Made by a program: the position numbers and the translations under genes. 64,000 bases of DNA from DASRJG01 sp032124015 (GTDB taxonomy: Bacteria; Acidobacteriota; Polarisedimenticolia; Polarisedimenticolales; DASRJG01). Under the pieces are notes generated by a model. It was not told the DNA's origin. It did no database searches and worked only from the letters and a program-made list of their open reading frames with translations. Location: the NCBI GenBank assembly GCA_032124015.1, contig JAQBEH010000124.1:1-64000 (forward strand), in the 5' to 3' direction. Below, in pieces: positions 25,211-33,513 of the stretch. Numbering within the stretch: the first letter of the stretch is position 1; each line of letters opens with the position of its first letter.

Positions 25211-25366
25211 GCGGCCTCCCTGCCCCGGCCTTCCGGCCGGAAAAACCGTTCCCGGTGGTATACTCAGCGTCCCACGACGGCCCCTGCTCGTCTCGGAAAT
25301 AGTTTACTCTCAATAGCTTAGCCTGACAGCCGACCAGCCGTTGGGTGGAGTCGGCAAAGGGACGAG
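25211..25366. promoter_or_regulatory. Divergent promoter region between acpS and the NYN gene
   Basis: This 156-base gap has a GC-rich palindrome (CCGGCCTTCCGGCCGG, about 25226-25241), then TATACT at 25259-25264, which could be a plus-strand -10. A markedly AT-richer island follows at about 25298-25320 (TAGTTTACTCTCAATAGC). The plus-strand leader to the NYN ATG would be about 95 bases. No riboswitch was recognised. Confidence 0.4.
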
Positions 25367-26956
25367 ATGGCGCGGACCGAACGAGAGGTCTTCACACGGC
25401 TCGGGACGGTGGGTATGTCCCGCGCCCTGAGCGACATTCTCGACCAGGCTCGCGTGATCCGCCTGGCCAACGCCGTCGGACTCGCCTACCCGGGCATGCG
25501 CACCCAGTCCCAAAAGCGACCGCGGCTCATCGCAGACCTGGTGGAGAAGGCCGGCCGCGACGACGCGGCTGGTCTCGCCGTGATTCGTTCGCTCCGGAAG
25601 GAATCTGCGGCGGTGGCCAAGGAGTGGGCGGCGCTCGCGCCCGAAAAGCGCACCGCCCGGCTCACCGACCCCGACGTCGCCGCCGCCAACGGGCGCCTAG
25701 GCGCCTACCTTTTCGTGGCGGCTTCCGCGGCTCCCGAGCCTCTCGTCGAGGAGGCCCTGAACGGCCTGCTGTTGCGTGTCGATGCACCGGAGCCGACGAG
25801 CGCTGACGCAACCCACCCCTCCGTCAAGGAGTCGTTGTCGAAAGAGGCGCAGCGGCTTCGCAAGAAGTGCGCGGAGCTCCAAAAAAAGGTCCGGTACCTC
25901 GAAGGGCAAATCACCCGAACGAAAGACGTCGAGAAGGCCAACAAACGCGATCTGCTCCAGAGGAAAGGCGAGCTCGCCGAAGCCAGGATGCTTGCCGAGC
26001 GACTTCGGAAGGAGCTGGAAGACAACCGCGGCGTGGCGGGTGATCGTCCCGCTTCGGCGAAGGCCCCCTCCCCGCCACCCGGATTCGAAGAGTTGGACCG
26101 TTCCGTCAAGCGCCTCGCCACCGAACAACGGCGGCTCGCCCATCGGATCGAAAAAATGGCGGAAGTCCCTCCACCGCCCACGACCCTGCTCGCAGACTCG
26201 ATGACGCCGCTGATCGACGGGCTCGTGGAGTTGCAAAAGGACGTCGCCGCCCTCAGGCGCGAACGAAAAAAGGACATGCAAGATCAGGTCAGGCGGCTCG
26301 ACGAGGTAGCGGCCGGCATCCTGGCGGCAAGGAATGCCCTCGAGGCGTCACCCAAGGCGACCCGCTTGACCGCACGCAAGGCGGGGCAGCCCGAGCGCGT
26401 CGGGATCTTCATCGACGTGCAGAACATGTACTACTCGGCGCGGCAGTTGAAAGGAAAACTCGATTTCGACGCGTTGCTCCAGGCGTGCGTGCTCGATCGG
26501 CGGCTCATCCAGGCGTCGGCCTACGTCGTGGAATCCAAGGAGATCGACCAGTCGGGCTTCATCGCGATGCTCCAACAGCGAGCCATCGAGGTGCGCCGGA
26601 AGACGCTCAAGATCCGCGCCGACGGATCGATGAAGGGTGACTGGGACATGGAGATGGCGCTCGACATCCTCGACATGGCCCCAAAGCTCGACGTCGTCGT
26701 TCTCGTGTCGGGCGACGGTGATTTCACATCGCTCGTCCGACGCGTAAAAACCATGGGCCCAAAGGTCGAGGTCGTCGCCTTCCCGCGCAACACAGCCAAA
26801 TCGCTCCTCGAGGCCGCTGACCGCTTCCACCCGCTCGACCGGAAGTCCATGATTCGGAGCGACGCCGCCCAGGCCGCCGAGACCGAGCGCGCGGCAATCG
26901 CCGATCCCGCAAGCGGTGAGTCGACGGGTACCTCCGCGGCGGCGAACTCGAAATAA
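25367..26956 (+). CDS. NYN-domain (LabA/DUF88-like) protein with long N-terminal coiled coil
   Basis: The 529-residue protein has three parts. Residues about 1-140 are an alpha-helical domain I do not recognise (SRALSDILDQARVIRLANAVGL ...). Residues about 150-320 are charged heptad-rich coiled coil (RLRKKCAELQKKVRYLEGQI and later RLATEQRRLAHRIEKMAE). Residues about 340-490 are a NYN/PIN-like nuclease domain: VGIFIDVQNMYYSARQLKG with its first Asp near 347, GDWDMEMALDILDMAP, and VLVSGDGDFTSLVRRVKTMG. These acidic residues match the metal site of LabA-type NYN domains, so RNase activity is plausible. The ATG has AAAGGGACGAG upstream. It stands alone after a possible promoter; the following gene is convergent. 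Confidence 0.87.
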   Translation: MARTEREVFTRLGTVGMSRALSDILDQARVIRLANAVGLAYPGMRTQSQKRPRLIADLVEKAGRDDAAGLAVIRSLRKESAAVAKEWAALAPEKRTARLTDPDVAAANGRLGAYLFVAASAAPEPLVEEALNGLLLRVDAPEPTSADATHPSVKESLSKEAQRLRKKCAELQKKVRYLEGQITRTKDVEKANKRDLLQRKGELAEARMLAERLRKELEDNRGVAGDRPASAKAPSPPPGFEELDRSVKRLATEQRRLAHRIEKMAEVPPPPTTLLADSMTPLIDGLVELQKDVAALRRERKKDMQDQVRRLDEVAAGILAARNALEASPKATRLTARKAGQPERVGIFIDVQNMYYSARQLKGKLDFDALLQACVLDRRLIQASAYVVESKEIDQSGFIAMLQQRAIEVRRKTLKIRADGSMKGDWDMEMALDILDMAPKLDVVVLVSGDGDFTSLVRRVKTMGPKVEVVAFPRNTAKSLLEAADRFHPLDRKSMIRSDAAQAAETERAAIADPASGESTGTSAAANSK

Positions 26957-26977
26957 GCGCCGGACCAAGAGCGGCCG

Positions 26978-27706
26978 TCAGGAATCCTCAAATCGCATCG
27001 TCCCCGTCGACGTGACGCGAAGATGGCGCCGGCTTCCTTTCCACTCGGGGAGCACGAAGACCCGCCCGTCTTCCGCAGGGCCCACGCGCAGTTCTCTTTC
27101 GACGTGAAAATGGCCCAGGACCACCGCACCGCCCGAGGTTTGCAGGTGGCGCGAGGCGTAGTCCTTCACCAACGCCTCGGGAAACTCCCGCTTCATCTCG
27201 ACGTTGGTCGCGCGCATCTTCCTCTCGACGGATTCGGCGATCGCAAAGCGCCGCGCGCGAGGGATCGCGGAGTAGAGCCACCACGCCGCTATGGAGCGTG
27301 ACGCGCGTCGCCAGGCGCGGTACTGGAAGTCCATCCGGTTGACCTGATCGCCGTGTGCGGCCCAGATCCTCCGGCCTCCCCAGTCTTCGCGGAGCCCCAC
27401 GTCGCCGACGACGTCGAACGCCCCGCCGCCGTGGGCTCTGGCGATCCGGTAATCGCGGTTCCCTTCCAGGTAGTGAATTTCGGTTCCGCGGGACCGTAGA
27501 TCGCTCAAGCACGCGATCACAGCGCGATGGTGCTCTTGCTCCAGCTCGGGAGCGCCGATCCACAAGTTGAAAAGGTCGCCCATCAGCACGACGCGCCCCA
27601 CTTCGGGTGGCAAGCCGCGCAGGTAGTTCAGGAACGCCGGCAGGTCGGCGTCGTCGCGGTCCAGGTGGACATCCCCGACGAAGATGAGATCGCTACCGGG
27701 GGGCAA
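26978..27706 (-). CDS. lpxH: UDP-2,3-diacylglucosamine diphosphatase (LpxH-like metallophosphoesterase)
   Basis: LpxH hydrolyses UDP-2,3-diacylglucosamine to lipid X in lipid A synthesis. The calcineurin-fold dimetal motifs are complete: LIFVGDVHLDRDD, VVLMGDLFNLWIG, LEGNRDYRI, the IWAAHGDQVNR block and VVLGHFHVER. The LpxH-type NRDY Arg is present. I prefer TTG at 27706 (start LPPGSDLIFVGDVHL), which overlaps the tgt stop by 14 bases and has GGGAG upstream; an ATG at 27754 would add an arginine-rich tail with shadow-like composition. It is the last gene of a seven-gene minus-strand operon. Distant relatives (LpxG/LpxI functional substitutes) exist, so the assignment is by motif. Confidence 0.82.
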   Translation of the reverse strand: MPPGSDLIFVGDVHLDRDDADLPAFLNYLRGLPPEVGRVVLMGDLFNLWIGAPELEQEHHRAVIACLSDLRSRGTEIHYLEGNRDYRIARAHGGGAFDVVGDVGLREDWGGRRIWAAHGDQVNRMDFQYRAWRRASRSIAAWWLYSAIPRARRFAIAESVERKMRATNVEMKREFPEALVKDYASRHLQTSGGAVVLGHFHVERELRVGPAEDGRVFVLPEWKGSRRHLRVTSTGTMRFEDS

Positions 27707-28790
27707 GGAACGACTCCCGAAACGCCGCGAAGGTCCCCGCGGCGACGGCCTCACGCATCGTCGCCATGAGGCCCAGGTAGAAGGCGAGGTTGTGAATCGT
27801 GTTCAGGCGCGGGGCGAGGATCTCGTTCGAAACGAACAGGTGCCGCAGATACGCTCGCGAGTAATGCGCGCACGTCTCGCAGGCGCAGGCGGGATCGAGC
27901 GGGCGCGGGTCGCTGCGGTACTGCTCGCGCTTGATATTGACCTTGCCTTCCGAGGTGAACAGCGTGCCGTTCCGGGCGTTGCGCGTGGGCATCACACAGT
28001 CGAAAAGGTCGATTCCTCCCGCGACGGCCTCGACGAGGTCCTCCGGACGACCAACCCCCATCAGATACCTCGGGCGCGCTTCCGGAAGGCGAGCCGCGGT
28101 GAAGCGGGCGACCCTCGCGATGGCCTCCGGTGGTTCGCCCACGGACACGCCTCCGATGGCATAGCCTGGAAAATCGAGCGCGGCGATTTCTTCGGCGCTC
28201 CGCTCGCGGAGCGTCTCATCCGTGCCGCCCTGCACGATTCCGAACGGAACTCCGGGACCGCGATACGCGTCGCGAGAGCGCCGCGCCCAACGGGTCGTGC
28301 GCGCCACCGCGGCCTCGACCGCGTCGCGACCCGCGGGAAGCGGCGGGCACTCGTCGAGCACCATCGCCACGTCCGAGCCGAGGGCGGCCTGGATGTCCAT
28401 GCTCGATTCGGGCGTGAGGCGGAGCGGGGATCCGTCGAGGTGGGACTGGAACGTCACTCCCTCATCGTCGAGCGTCGTCCGCCCCTTCATCGAGAACGCC
28501 TGGAACCCGCCGGAATCCGTGAGGATCGGACCTCCCCAGTTCATGAAGCGGTGGAGCCCTCCGAGTTCCCGTATCAGCTCGTGACCGGGTCGCACGTGGA
28601 GGTGGTAGGTGTTGGCGAGGACGATTTGCGCCCCGCAGGCGACAAGCTCGTCCGAGGTCACCGCTTTCACCGCACCCTGGGTGCCGACCGGCATGAACGC
28701 GGGGGTCTCGACGGTCCCGTGCGCCGTCGTCATCCGTCCTCGGCGGGCAACCCCATCGCGACCGGTCAGTTCGAACGCAAAACCGCTCAC
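27693..28790 (-). CDS. tgt: tRNA-guanine(34) transglycosylase Tgt
   Basis: Tgt exchanges guanine-34 of GUN-anticodon tRNAs for preQ1 in queuosine synthesis. The 365-residue protein shows ANTYHLHVRPGHELI, ILTDSGGFQAFSM with a catalytic Asp, FGIVQGGTDETLRERSAEEI, the second Asp in FDCVMPTRNARNG, and the zinc site CACETCAHYSRAYLRHL with a following His. The start is GTG at 28790, overlapping the queA stop (GTGA). Queuosine genes queA and tgt together imply that preQ1 is made or salvaged, though queC-F are not in the window. Confidence 0.96.
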   Translation of the reverse strand: MSGFAFELTGRDGVARRGRMTTAHGTVETPAFMPVGTQGAVKAVTSDELVACGAQIVLANTYHLHVRPGHELIRELGGLHRFMNWGGPILTDSGGFQAFSMKGRTTLDDEGVTFQSHLDGSPLRLTPESSMDIQAALGSDVAMVLDECPPLPAGRDAVEAAVARTTRWARRSRDAYRGPGVPFGIVQGGTDETLRERSAEEIAALDFPGYAIGGVSVGEPPEAIARVARFTAARLPEARPRYLMGVGRPEDLVEAVAGGIDLFDCVMPTRNARNGTLFTSEGKVNIKREQYRSDPRPLDPACACETCAHYSRAYLRHLFVSNEILAPRLNTIHNLAFYLGLMATMREAVAAGTFAAFRESFLAPR

Positions 28791-29842
28791 GCCGTCCTCA
28801 CGAACATCGCGTCGCCATAGGAGAAGAAGCGATAGCCCTCGTCGACGGCGAGACGGTAGGCGGCAAGCACGGCGCCCGTACCCGCGAACGCGCAGACCAA
28901 CATCAGCAAGGTCGATTGGGGCAGATGGAAGTTCGTCACGAGGGCATCCACCACGCGAAACCGGAACCCAGGATAGACGAAAAGGGCGGATCGCCCGGAC
29001 CCGGGCGCGACCCCGCCGCCATCGTCGGCACGCGTTTCCAGTGCACGGGCGACCGTGGTGCCGACCGCGATGACGCGCCCGCCGCGCGCGCGTGTCCCCG
29101 AGACCGCGTCGGCCGTTGCCTCTGGAATCACGAACGCCTCGTCATGCATCCGGTGGGCCGCGACCTCGGTCACGCGCAACGGAGAAAACGTCCCGAGTCC
29201 CACGTGAAGCGTGACGAACGCGGTCTCGACGCCGCGCGAGGCCAGACGGGCCAGAAGCTCCGGAGTGAAGTGAAGCCCCGCGGTGGGCGCGGCGACGGCG
29301 CCCGGCACGCGCGCGTAAACCGTCTGATAGCGATTGCGATCGAGAGCGGCCCGCGGGTCCCCATCCTCGCGGCGGATGTAGGGGGGGAGCGGCATCTCCC
29401 CCGCCGACTCGATAGCGGCCACGGGGTCGCCCGGCGCGATCACCAGCTTGACGCGCCAGATATCGTCCTCCCGCACGAGCGGGACGACTCCAAACCCCGG
29501 GGCCACCGCGATCTCGATGCCGGGGCGGATGGACTTCGAGCCGGACACGAGCGCTCGCCAGACCGGCGCGCCGCTCTCCTCGCCCGCGGGTTCGAGGAGC
29601 AAGACCTCGACCCGGCCCCCCGTCGGCTTCGTCCCGCGCAGGCGCACCGGAAGGACCTTCGTGTCGTTCAGCACGAGAAGGTCCCCCGGGCCGAGTTCGT
29701 CGGGTAGGTCCGTGAACCGGCGATGCGTGACGGCGCCGCTCGCGCGATCGAGCACCATCAAGCGCGACCCGTCGCGCCTGGCCGCCGGCTCCTGGGCGAT
29801 CCGCTCGGGGGGAAGCTCGAAGTCGAACTCCGCGACCCTCAT
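28787..29842 (-). CDS. queA: S-adenosylmethionine:tRNA ribosyltransferase-isomerase QueA
   Basis: QueA transfers the ribosyl part of SAM to preQ1-tRNA to make epoxyqueuosine. The 351-residue sequence has FELPPERIAQEPAARRDGSRLMVLDR, FTDLPDELGPGDLLVLNDTKVLPVRLRG, AGLHFTPELL, TLHVGLGTF and NFHLPQSTLLMLVCAFAG, all standard QueA blocks. It overlaps both neighbours by 4 bases (nfo upstream, tgt downstream), an arrangement that suggests translation as a tightly coupled series. Confidence 0.97.
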   Translation of the reverse strand: MRVAEFDFELPPERIAQEPAARRDGSRLMVLDRASGAVTHRRFTDLPDELGPGDLLVLNDTKVLPVRLRGTKPTGGRVEVLLLEPAGEESGAPVWRALVSGSKSIRPGIEIAVAPGFGVVPLVREDDIWRVKLVIAPGDPVAAIESAGEMPLPPYIRREDGDPRAALDRNRYQTVYARVPGAVAAPTAGLHFTPELLARLASRGVETAFVTLHVGLGTFSPLRVTEVAAHRMHDEAFVIPEATADAVSGTRARGGRVIAVGTTVARALETRADDGGGVAPGSGRSALFVYPGFRFRVVDALVTNFHLPQSTLLMLVCAFAGTGAVLAAYRLAVDEGYRFFSYGDAMFVRTA

Positions 29843-30696
29843 CGCGGCAGGACCGATCGCAACACGCTGAGGTTGACCCGGTCCTCCTCGAGGTCCTCAC
29901 CTTTCTCCGTCTCGAGGACCATGGGGATGTCGCGGAGACGGGAGTCCGCGAGGATCAGCCGAAAGGCTTCGAGTCCCACCTTCCCCTTGCCGATGTGCTC
30001 GTGTCGATCCCGCCTGCATCCGAGGTCGCCTTTCGAGTCGTTGAGATGAACGCCGAGCAGCCGGTCGAGGCCCACGGCCCGATCGAGGGCCGTCATCGTC
30101 TCGGCGTACGCGGGAGCCGATCGGAATTCGTAGCCCGCCGCGAGCACGTGACAGGTGTCGAAGCAGATCCCGACGCGTTCGGGGTGGTTGGCTGCCTTCA
30201 GGATCTCGCCAAGTTCCTCGAAGCGCGCGCCGAGCGTCGAGCCTTGACCCGCCGTCGTTTCGAGGAGAACGCCGGCGCCTTGCCCCGTTTGAGGCAGCGT
30301 ACGGTGAAGCGCCTCGGCAACCCGCTCGATTCCGCTCGGGACGCCGGACCCGACGTGGGCGCCGGGGTGCACGACCAGCCAGGGGATGCCGAGCGCATCG
30401 CATCGATCGAGCTCGACGCGAATTGCGGCGATCGATTTTTCCCACAGCGCGTCGTCCGGCGATGCGAGATTGATGAGGTACGACGCGTGGGCCAGTGTGT
30501 GCCGATCCAGTCCGGCGTCGCGGGACGCCTCGCGATAGGCTTCCACTTCGCCGGGCGCGAACGGTCTCGCAGCCCACTGGTTCGACGATTTAACGAAAAC
30601 CTGAAGTGCGGTGGCCTCGACGGCTCGCGCGCGCACGATGGCCTGAGGCAGGCCGCCCGCGATCGACATGTGAGCCCCGAGCCGCGGTCCGTTCAT
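29839..30696 (-). CDS. nfo: Endonuclease IV (AP endonuclease)
   Basis: This zinc-dependent enzyme nicks DNA 5' of abasic sites in base excision repair. The 285-residue TIM barrel starts LGAHMSIAGGLPQAIVRA and shows VFVKSSNQW, LVVHPGAHVGSG, LLETTAGQGS, ICFDTCHVLAAGYE, LLGVHLNDSKGDLG and the DRHEHIGKGKVGLEAF block; these hold the nine metal ligands of the family. ATG at 30696 is chosen because the conserved barrel begins six residues later; the longer frame is a shadow of the upstream gene. It overlaps that gene's stop by 4 bases. Confidence 0.96.
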   Translation of the reverse strand: MNGPRLGAHMSIAGGLPQAIVRARAVEATALQVFVKSSNQWAARPFAPGEVEAYREASRDAGLDRHTLAHASYLINLASPDDALWEKSIAAIRVELDRCDALGIPWLVVHPGAHVGSGVPSGIERVAEALHRTLPQTGQGAGVLLETTAGQGSTLGARFEELGEILKAANHPERVGICFDTCHVLAAGYEFRSAPAYAETMTALDRAVGLDRLLGVHLNDSKGDLGCRRDRHEHIGKGKVGLEAFRLILADSRLRDIPMVLETEKGEDLEEDRVNLSVLRSVLPR

Positions 30697-31568
30697 CGAC
30701 TCGTCAGGGCCGAACGGACGACGCGGGCGGTCAGGCGGCCTCCCTGCGCGTCCAGGAGCCCGAGGATGCCCAAACGCGAGAGGGCGAAGTCGAACCGAAT
30801 GGGATCCGCCGGATCGAGAGCGCGCAATCGTGCCGTGGCTTCGAGCGCCATCGGCCAGCCGGGGCTCTTCCGTCGCGTCCACCCGAGCGCCTGGACGACC
30901 CGAAGGAGATGCGTGTCGAGCGGAAGCACGAGGCGCGACGGGGAGACCCGGGGCCACACGCCGCAATCGACCCCGTCGTCCGGCCTGACCATCCAGCGCA
31001 GGAACAAACACGACCGCTTGCACGCCGAGCCGCCGGCCGGGAGCGGCAGGAGCCAGCGCGCGCCGTCACGACGCGGAACGACCCCGTCGCGCACGAATGG
31101 ACGCGCGTCGAGCGCGAACAGACGCGCGCCGAAAGAATCGAGCGCCGGTCCCAAGGTCGGGGTCTTGGGATCGAGGTCGCCCTCAACGAAGAACGACTCG
31201 AGCGACCCTGCGCGCTCCCGGACCTGGCGCACCAGATGAAGAAGCAACGCAATGTCCCGCCCCCGGGTGAAGCGGTGGACAAACCCGTCGAAGAGGGCGG
31301 CGTCGCGGGCAGGGTCGAATGAAGCGACGAATCGACTCGGGCGGGGGCCGAGCCGACCGAGAAGATTCTGAAGGCTTCCTCGAATCGAGGCGACGCGACC
31401 GTAGGCGAGTCCTGCGGCGATCAGTCCGACGATCTCCCGATCCTTCGGATCGTCGAATCGGCGAACGATTCCGACGGGATCGCTGTCGAGGAAGCGCCGG
31501 TCATACCGGCGGCTCAGCTCCTCGAGGGCATGAAGGAGGGCGGACGGTTTCGACTCAGCGCGCGGCAC
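30693..31568 (-). CDS. TIGR02757 / DUF2400 family protein
   Basis: The 291-residue protein matches the TIGR02757 family by its order of motifs: RFLDSDPVGIVRRFDDPKDREIVGLIAAGLAYGRV near the start, FVHRFTRGRDIALLLHLVRQV in the middle, then KRSCLFLRWMVRPDDGVDCGVW and LDTHLLRVVQALG. The last parts recall helix-hairpin-helix DNA glycosylases, and a DNA-repair role would suit the overlapping endonuclease IV gene, but the family has no established function that I know of. The start is GTG at 31568. Its stop overlaps nfo by 4 bases. Confidence 0.87.
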   Translation of the reverse strand: MPRAESKPSALLHALEELSRRYDRRFLDSDPVGIVRRFDDPKDREIVGLIAAGLAYGRVASIRGSLQNLLGRLGPRPSRFVASFDPARDAALFDGFVHRFTRGRDIALLLHLVRQVRERAGSLESFFVEGDLDPKTPTLGPALDSFGARLFALDARPFVRDGVVPRRDGARWLLPLPAGGSACKRSCLFLRWMVRPDDGVDCGVWPRVSPSRLVLPLDTHLLRVVQALGWTRRKSPGWPMALEATARLRALDPADPIRFDFALSRLGILGLLDAQGGRLTARVVRSALTSR

Positions 31569-31595
31569 CTCGCAAGGATACCAACGACGTGCGCC

Positions 31596-32750
31596 TCAGC
31601 GGACCAGCCAGGTGAGAAAAGCCATTAGGGCCGCGGCCGCAACGACGACTCCGACGATGATCGGCGCGCTCAACCCGCCCGGCCTCTTCTCGAGCAGCGC
31701 CGTCGCGCCCCACGGTAGAGGTTGGGGCGCGTCGAGTTCGGTCTTCACGAGATGGGCAACCCAATCGGCCGGCGTCAGCGCTCTTCGAAACACCTCGCGG
31801 TTGACCCGGGGCACATCCGTCGTCGGCCCCACGCGCAGGCTGAGCGCTCGCTCGATCCGGCGTCGGCGGTCGAACGGGGCCGGGTGGGCGACCTCGGTCT
31901 CTGCGACGGCGTCGTCACCCCGCGCAATCGCTTCGTGGAGCCGCTGCAAATAGCGGCCGACCGACTGAGGTTCGTACTCGAGCTCCAGCATCGCTCGGAG
32001 CGCGCACGCGTCTGCATCGCACTCGCGTCGGCGGCCGTAACCGAGCCGCACGAGGTCGACGGCGGCATCGCTCCAACACAGCCCGTCTGAGGCAGCGGAC
32101 TCCCTGGCTGTGGCTTGGAAACCCAGCCTGACGAGCCGGACGGCCGCCTCGCCCGAGGCGGAGTGCGCGATTTCGTGGCCGAGGACGAAGGCGAGTTCGG
32201 CCTCGTCCTCCAGGAACGCCAGAAGTCCGGTGCTCACGAGCAGCGTTCCCGAGGGAAGCGCCAAGGTGCGATGTTCCGGCGTCTCGACGAGTACGACGCG
32301 CGGAGACGCCGGCGCGTCGGCGACGCACAAGGAAATCTGCCTCGCGATGCGATCGAGATACGGCTGCGCGGTGGACGAGGTCACAAAGCGCCAGCGCGTT
32401 GCGAGCGCGGCGCGGACTTCGTTCTCCGCGGCGGCCGCAACGCCTTGGTCGGGGAGCTCGGGCGGAACGTGCCCCGAAAGGCATGGGGCACAAAGCTGTT
32501 CGCCCTGCGGGAGGATCGCGTCGGCGAGGAACGGAAGTCCGCACGTCTCACAGGTGAACACGAGGTGTGGCAGGGGGGTTCCGTCGGCGACCCGAGTGCC
32601 GCACCGGCTGCAGCGGCGCAGGGCTCGCCCGCCGAACGACGGCGCCGTGACGACCGGCCCCTTGCACCACGGCTCGGCGCAGCGAGGGCAGGCGTCGGCC
32701 CCTTCGGGCCCTGGCCGGGCGAGACCGACGGTTACCTCTGCGACGTCCAT
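31596..32750 (-). CDS. M48 family zinc metallopeptidase with N-terminal zinc ribbons
   Basis: The 384-residue protein has cysteine pairs in its first 100 residues (CPRCAEPWC, CSRCGTR, CETCGLPF, CAPCLSGH), which probably form two zinc ribbons. An M48 peptidase domain follows: LVSTGLLAFLEDEAELAFVLGHEIAHSASGEAA contains HExxH (about residue 205), and RRECDADACALRAM supplies the third ligand Glu. One C-terminal transmembrane helix (APIIVGVVVAAAALMAFLTWLV) ends the protein, so it is probably a tail-anchored inner-membrane protein with the catalytic part in the cytosol. Start ATG at 32750 overlaps the upstream gene by 19 bases; ATG 32765 is an alternative. Substrate unknown. Confidence 0.86.
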   Translation of the reverse strand: MDVAEVTVGLARPGPEGADACPRCAEPWCKGPVVTAPSFGGRALRRCSRCGTRVADGTPLPHLVFTCETCGLPFLADAILPQGEQLCAPCLSGHVPPELPDQGVAAAAENEVRAALATRWRFVTSSTAQPYLDRIARQISLCVADAPASPRVVLVETPEHRTLALPSGTLLVSTGLLAFLEDEAELAFVLGHEIAHSASGEAAVRLVRLGFQATARESAASDGLCWSDAAVDLVRLGYGRRRECDADACALRAMLELEYEPQSVGRYLQRLHEAIARGDDAVAETEVAHPAPFDRRRRIERALSLRVGPTTDVPRVNREVFRRALTPADWVAHLVKTELDAPQPLPWGATALLEKRPGGLSAPIIVGVVVAAAALMAFLTWLVR

Positions 32751-33364
32751 CGCAGCCACACCCATCCGGCGACGGCCCCGAACGCCGCGCCTGCGGCCAT
32801 CCCGGTGATCGTCGTGCCGCCCATCGTCCAACTCGCCCCCGTGCCTGCGATCGCTCCCGAAACCAACCAGAGCGCAAACGTCGCGGCACCGCCGCCCTCG
32901 GGCGACGACCCCTCGGGTGCCGGGTCCGTCAGGGCCTCCTCGTGGAGGCCAGCGTTCGAGTCCTCTCGGCGGACATCGTCGTCCTGCACCGGCCTTACGG
33001 ATGGCGGGTAGGCTCCCCTCAGCGTCATCTCGGGAATCTGCGGCAGCGGGTCTTCGTTCTCCCAGATTTTAGGGGACTGAACGGACAGCACCACCGGGAC
33101 GGGCGGTCCCTCGGCGTTCGCGGTGTTGCGCGCGACGTTTTCGGCGATCGTGATTGCGAGCGCCGGGTGATCCAGACCGATCGGAAGGTGGCTCGCAGCA
33201 CGCCGGGCCTGCTCGGCGGTGGGCGCCGCGGCCGACACAATGCGGTACGGACTCAGGCGCCCGAGATCCAGCGAGGCATCGCACCGGCCGCAACGGGCGC
33301 GGACCCTTACCTTGGGCGGCTCGTGTTTGTAGTGCGTTCCGCAGCCCGGACAATTGGCAATCAC
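32732..33364 (-). CDS. Zinc-ribbon membrane protein of unknown function
   Basis: The 210-residue product begins VVIANCPGCGTHYKHEPPKVRVRARCGRCDAS, a CxxC-x18-CxxC zinc ribbon of the type seen in MJ0042/zinc_ribbon_5 proteins. A variable acidic, proline-rich middle follows. Two C-terminal hydrophobic segments (AATFALWLVSGAIAGTGASW and ITGMAAGAAFGAVAGWVWL) suggest membrane insertion by a glycine-zipper pair. I chose GTG at 33364 because GGGGGAA lies 7 bases upstream and the ribbon starts at once. It heads the minus-strand operon and overlaps the zinc-ribbon M48 gene, hinting that the two act together. No function known. Confidence 0.78.
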   Translation of the reverse strand: MIANCPGCGTHYKHEPPKVRVRARCGRCDASLDLGRLSPYRIVSAAAPTAEQARRAASHLPIGLDHPALAITIAENVARNTANAEGPPVPVVLSVQSPKIWENEDPLPQIPEMTLRGAYPPSVRPVQDDDVRREDSNAGLHEEALTDPAPEGSSPEGGGAATFALWLVSGAIAGTGASWTMGGTTITGMAAGAAFGAVAGWVWLRWTSQR

Positions 33365-33513
33365 GACGAGGTTCCCCCGCTGACGATGTCGGACCGATCG
33401 GAAACGTAGTCCCTCCAAGGGGACGGGTCAAGGAAAGCGTGGGAACGGGGCCGGAATCAGCTCATTTTCGGCTCAGCGTGCTATCCTGCCCCCTTTCGTT
33501 TCGGGGGTTGTGC
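33365..33513. promoter_or_regulatory. Divergent intergenic region before the EF-G-like gene
   Basis: The 149-base gap separates the minus-strand zinc-ribbon operon from the plus-strand EF-G-like operon. TATCCT at 33482-33487 is a possible plus-strand -10, 26 bases before the ATG, with a GGGGG ribosome site between. I do not see a convincing -35 or a leader structure. Confidence 0.35.
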
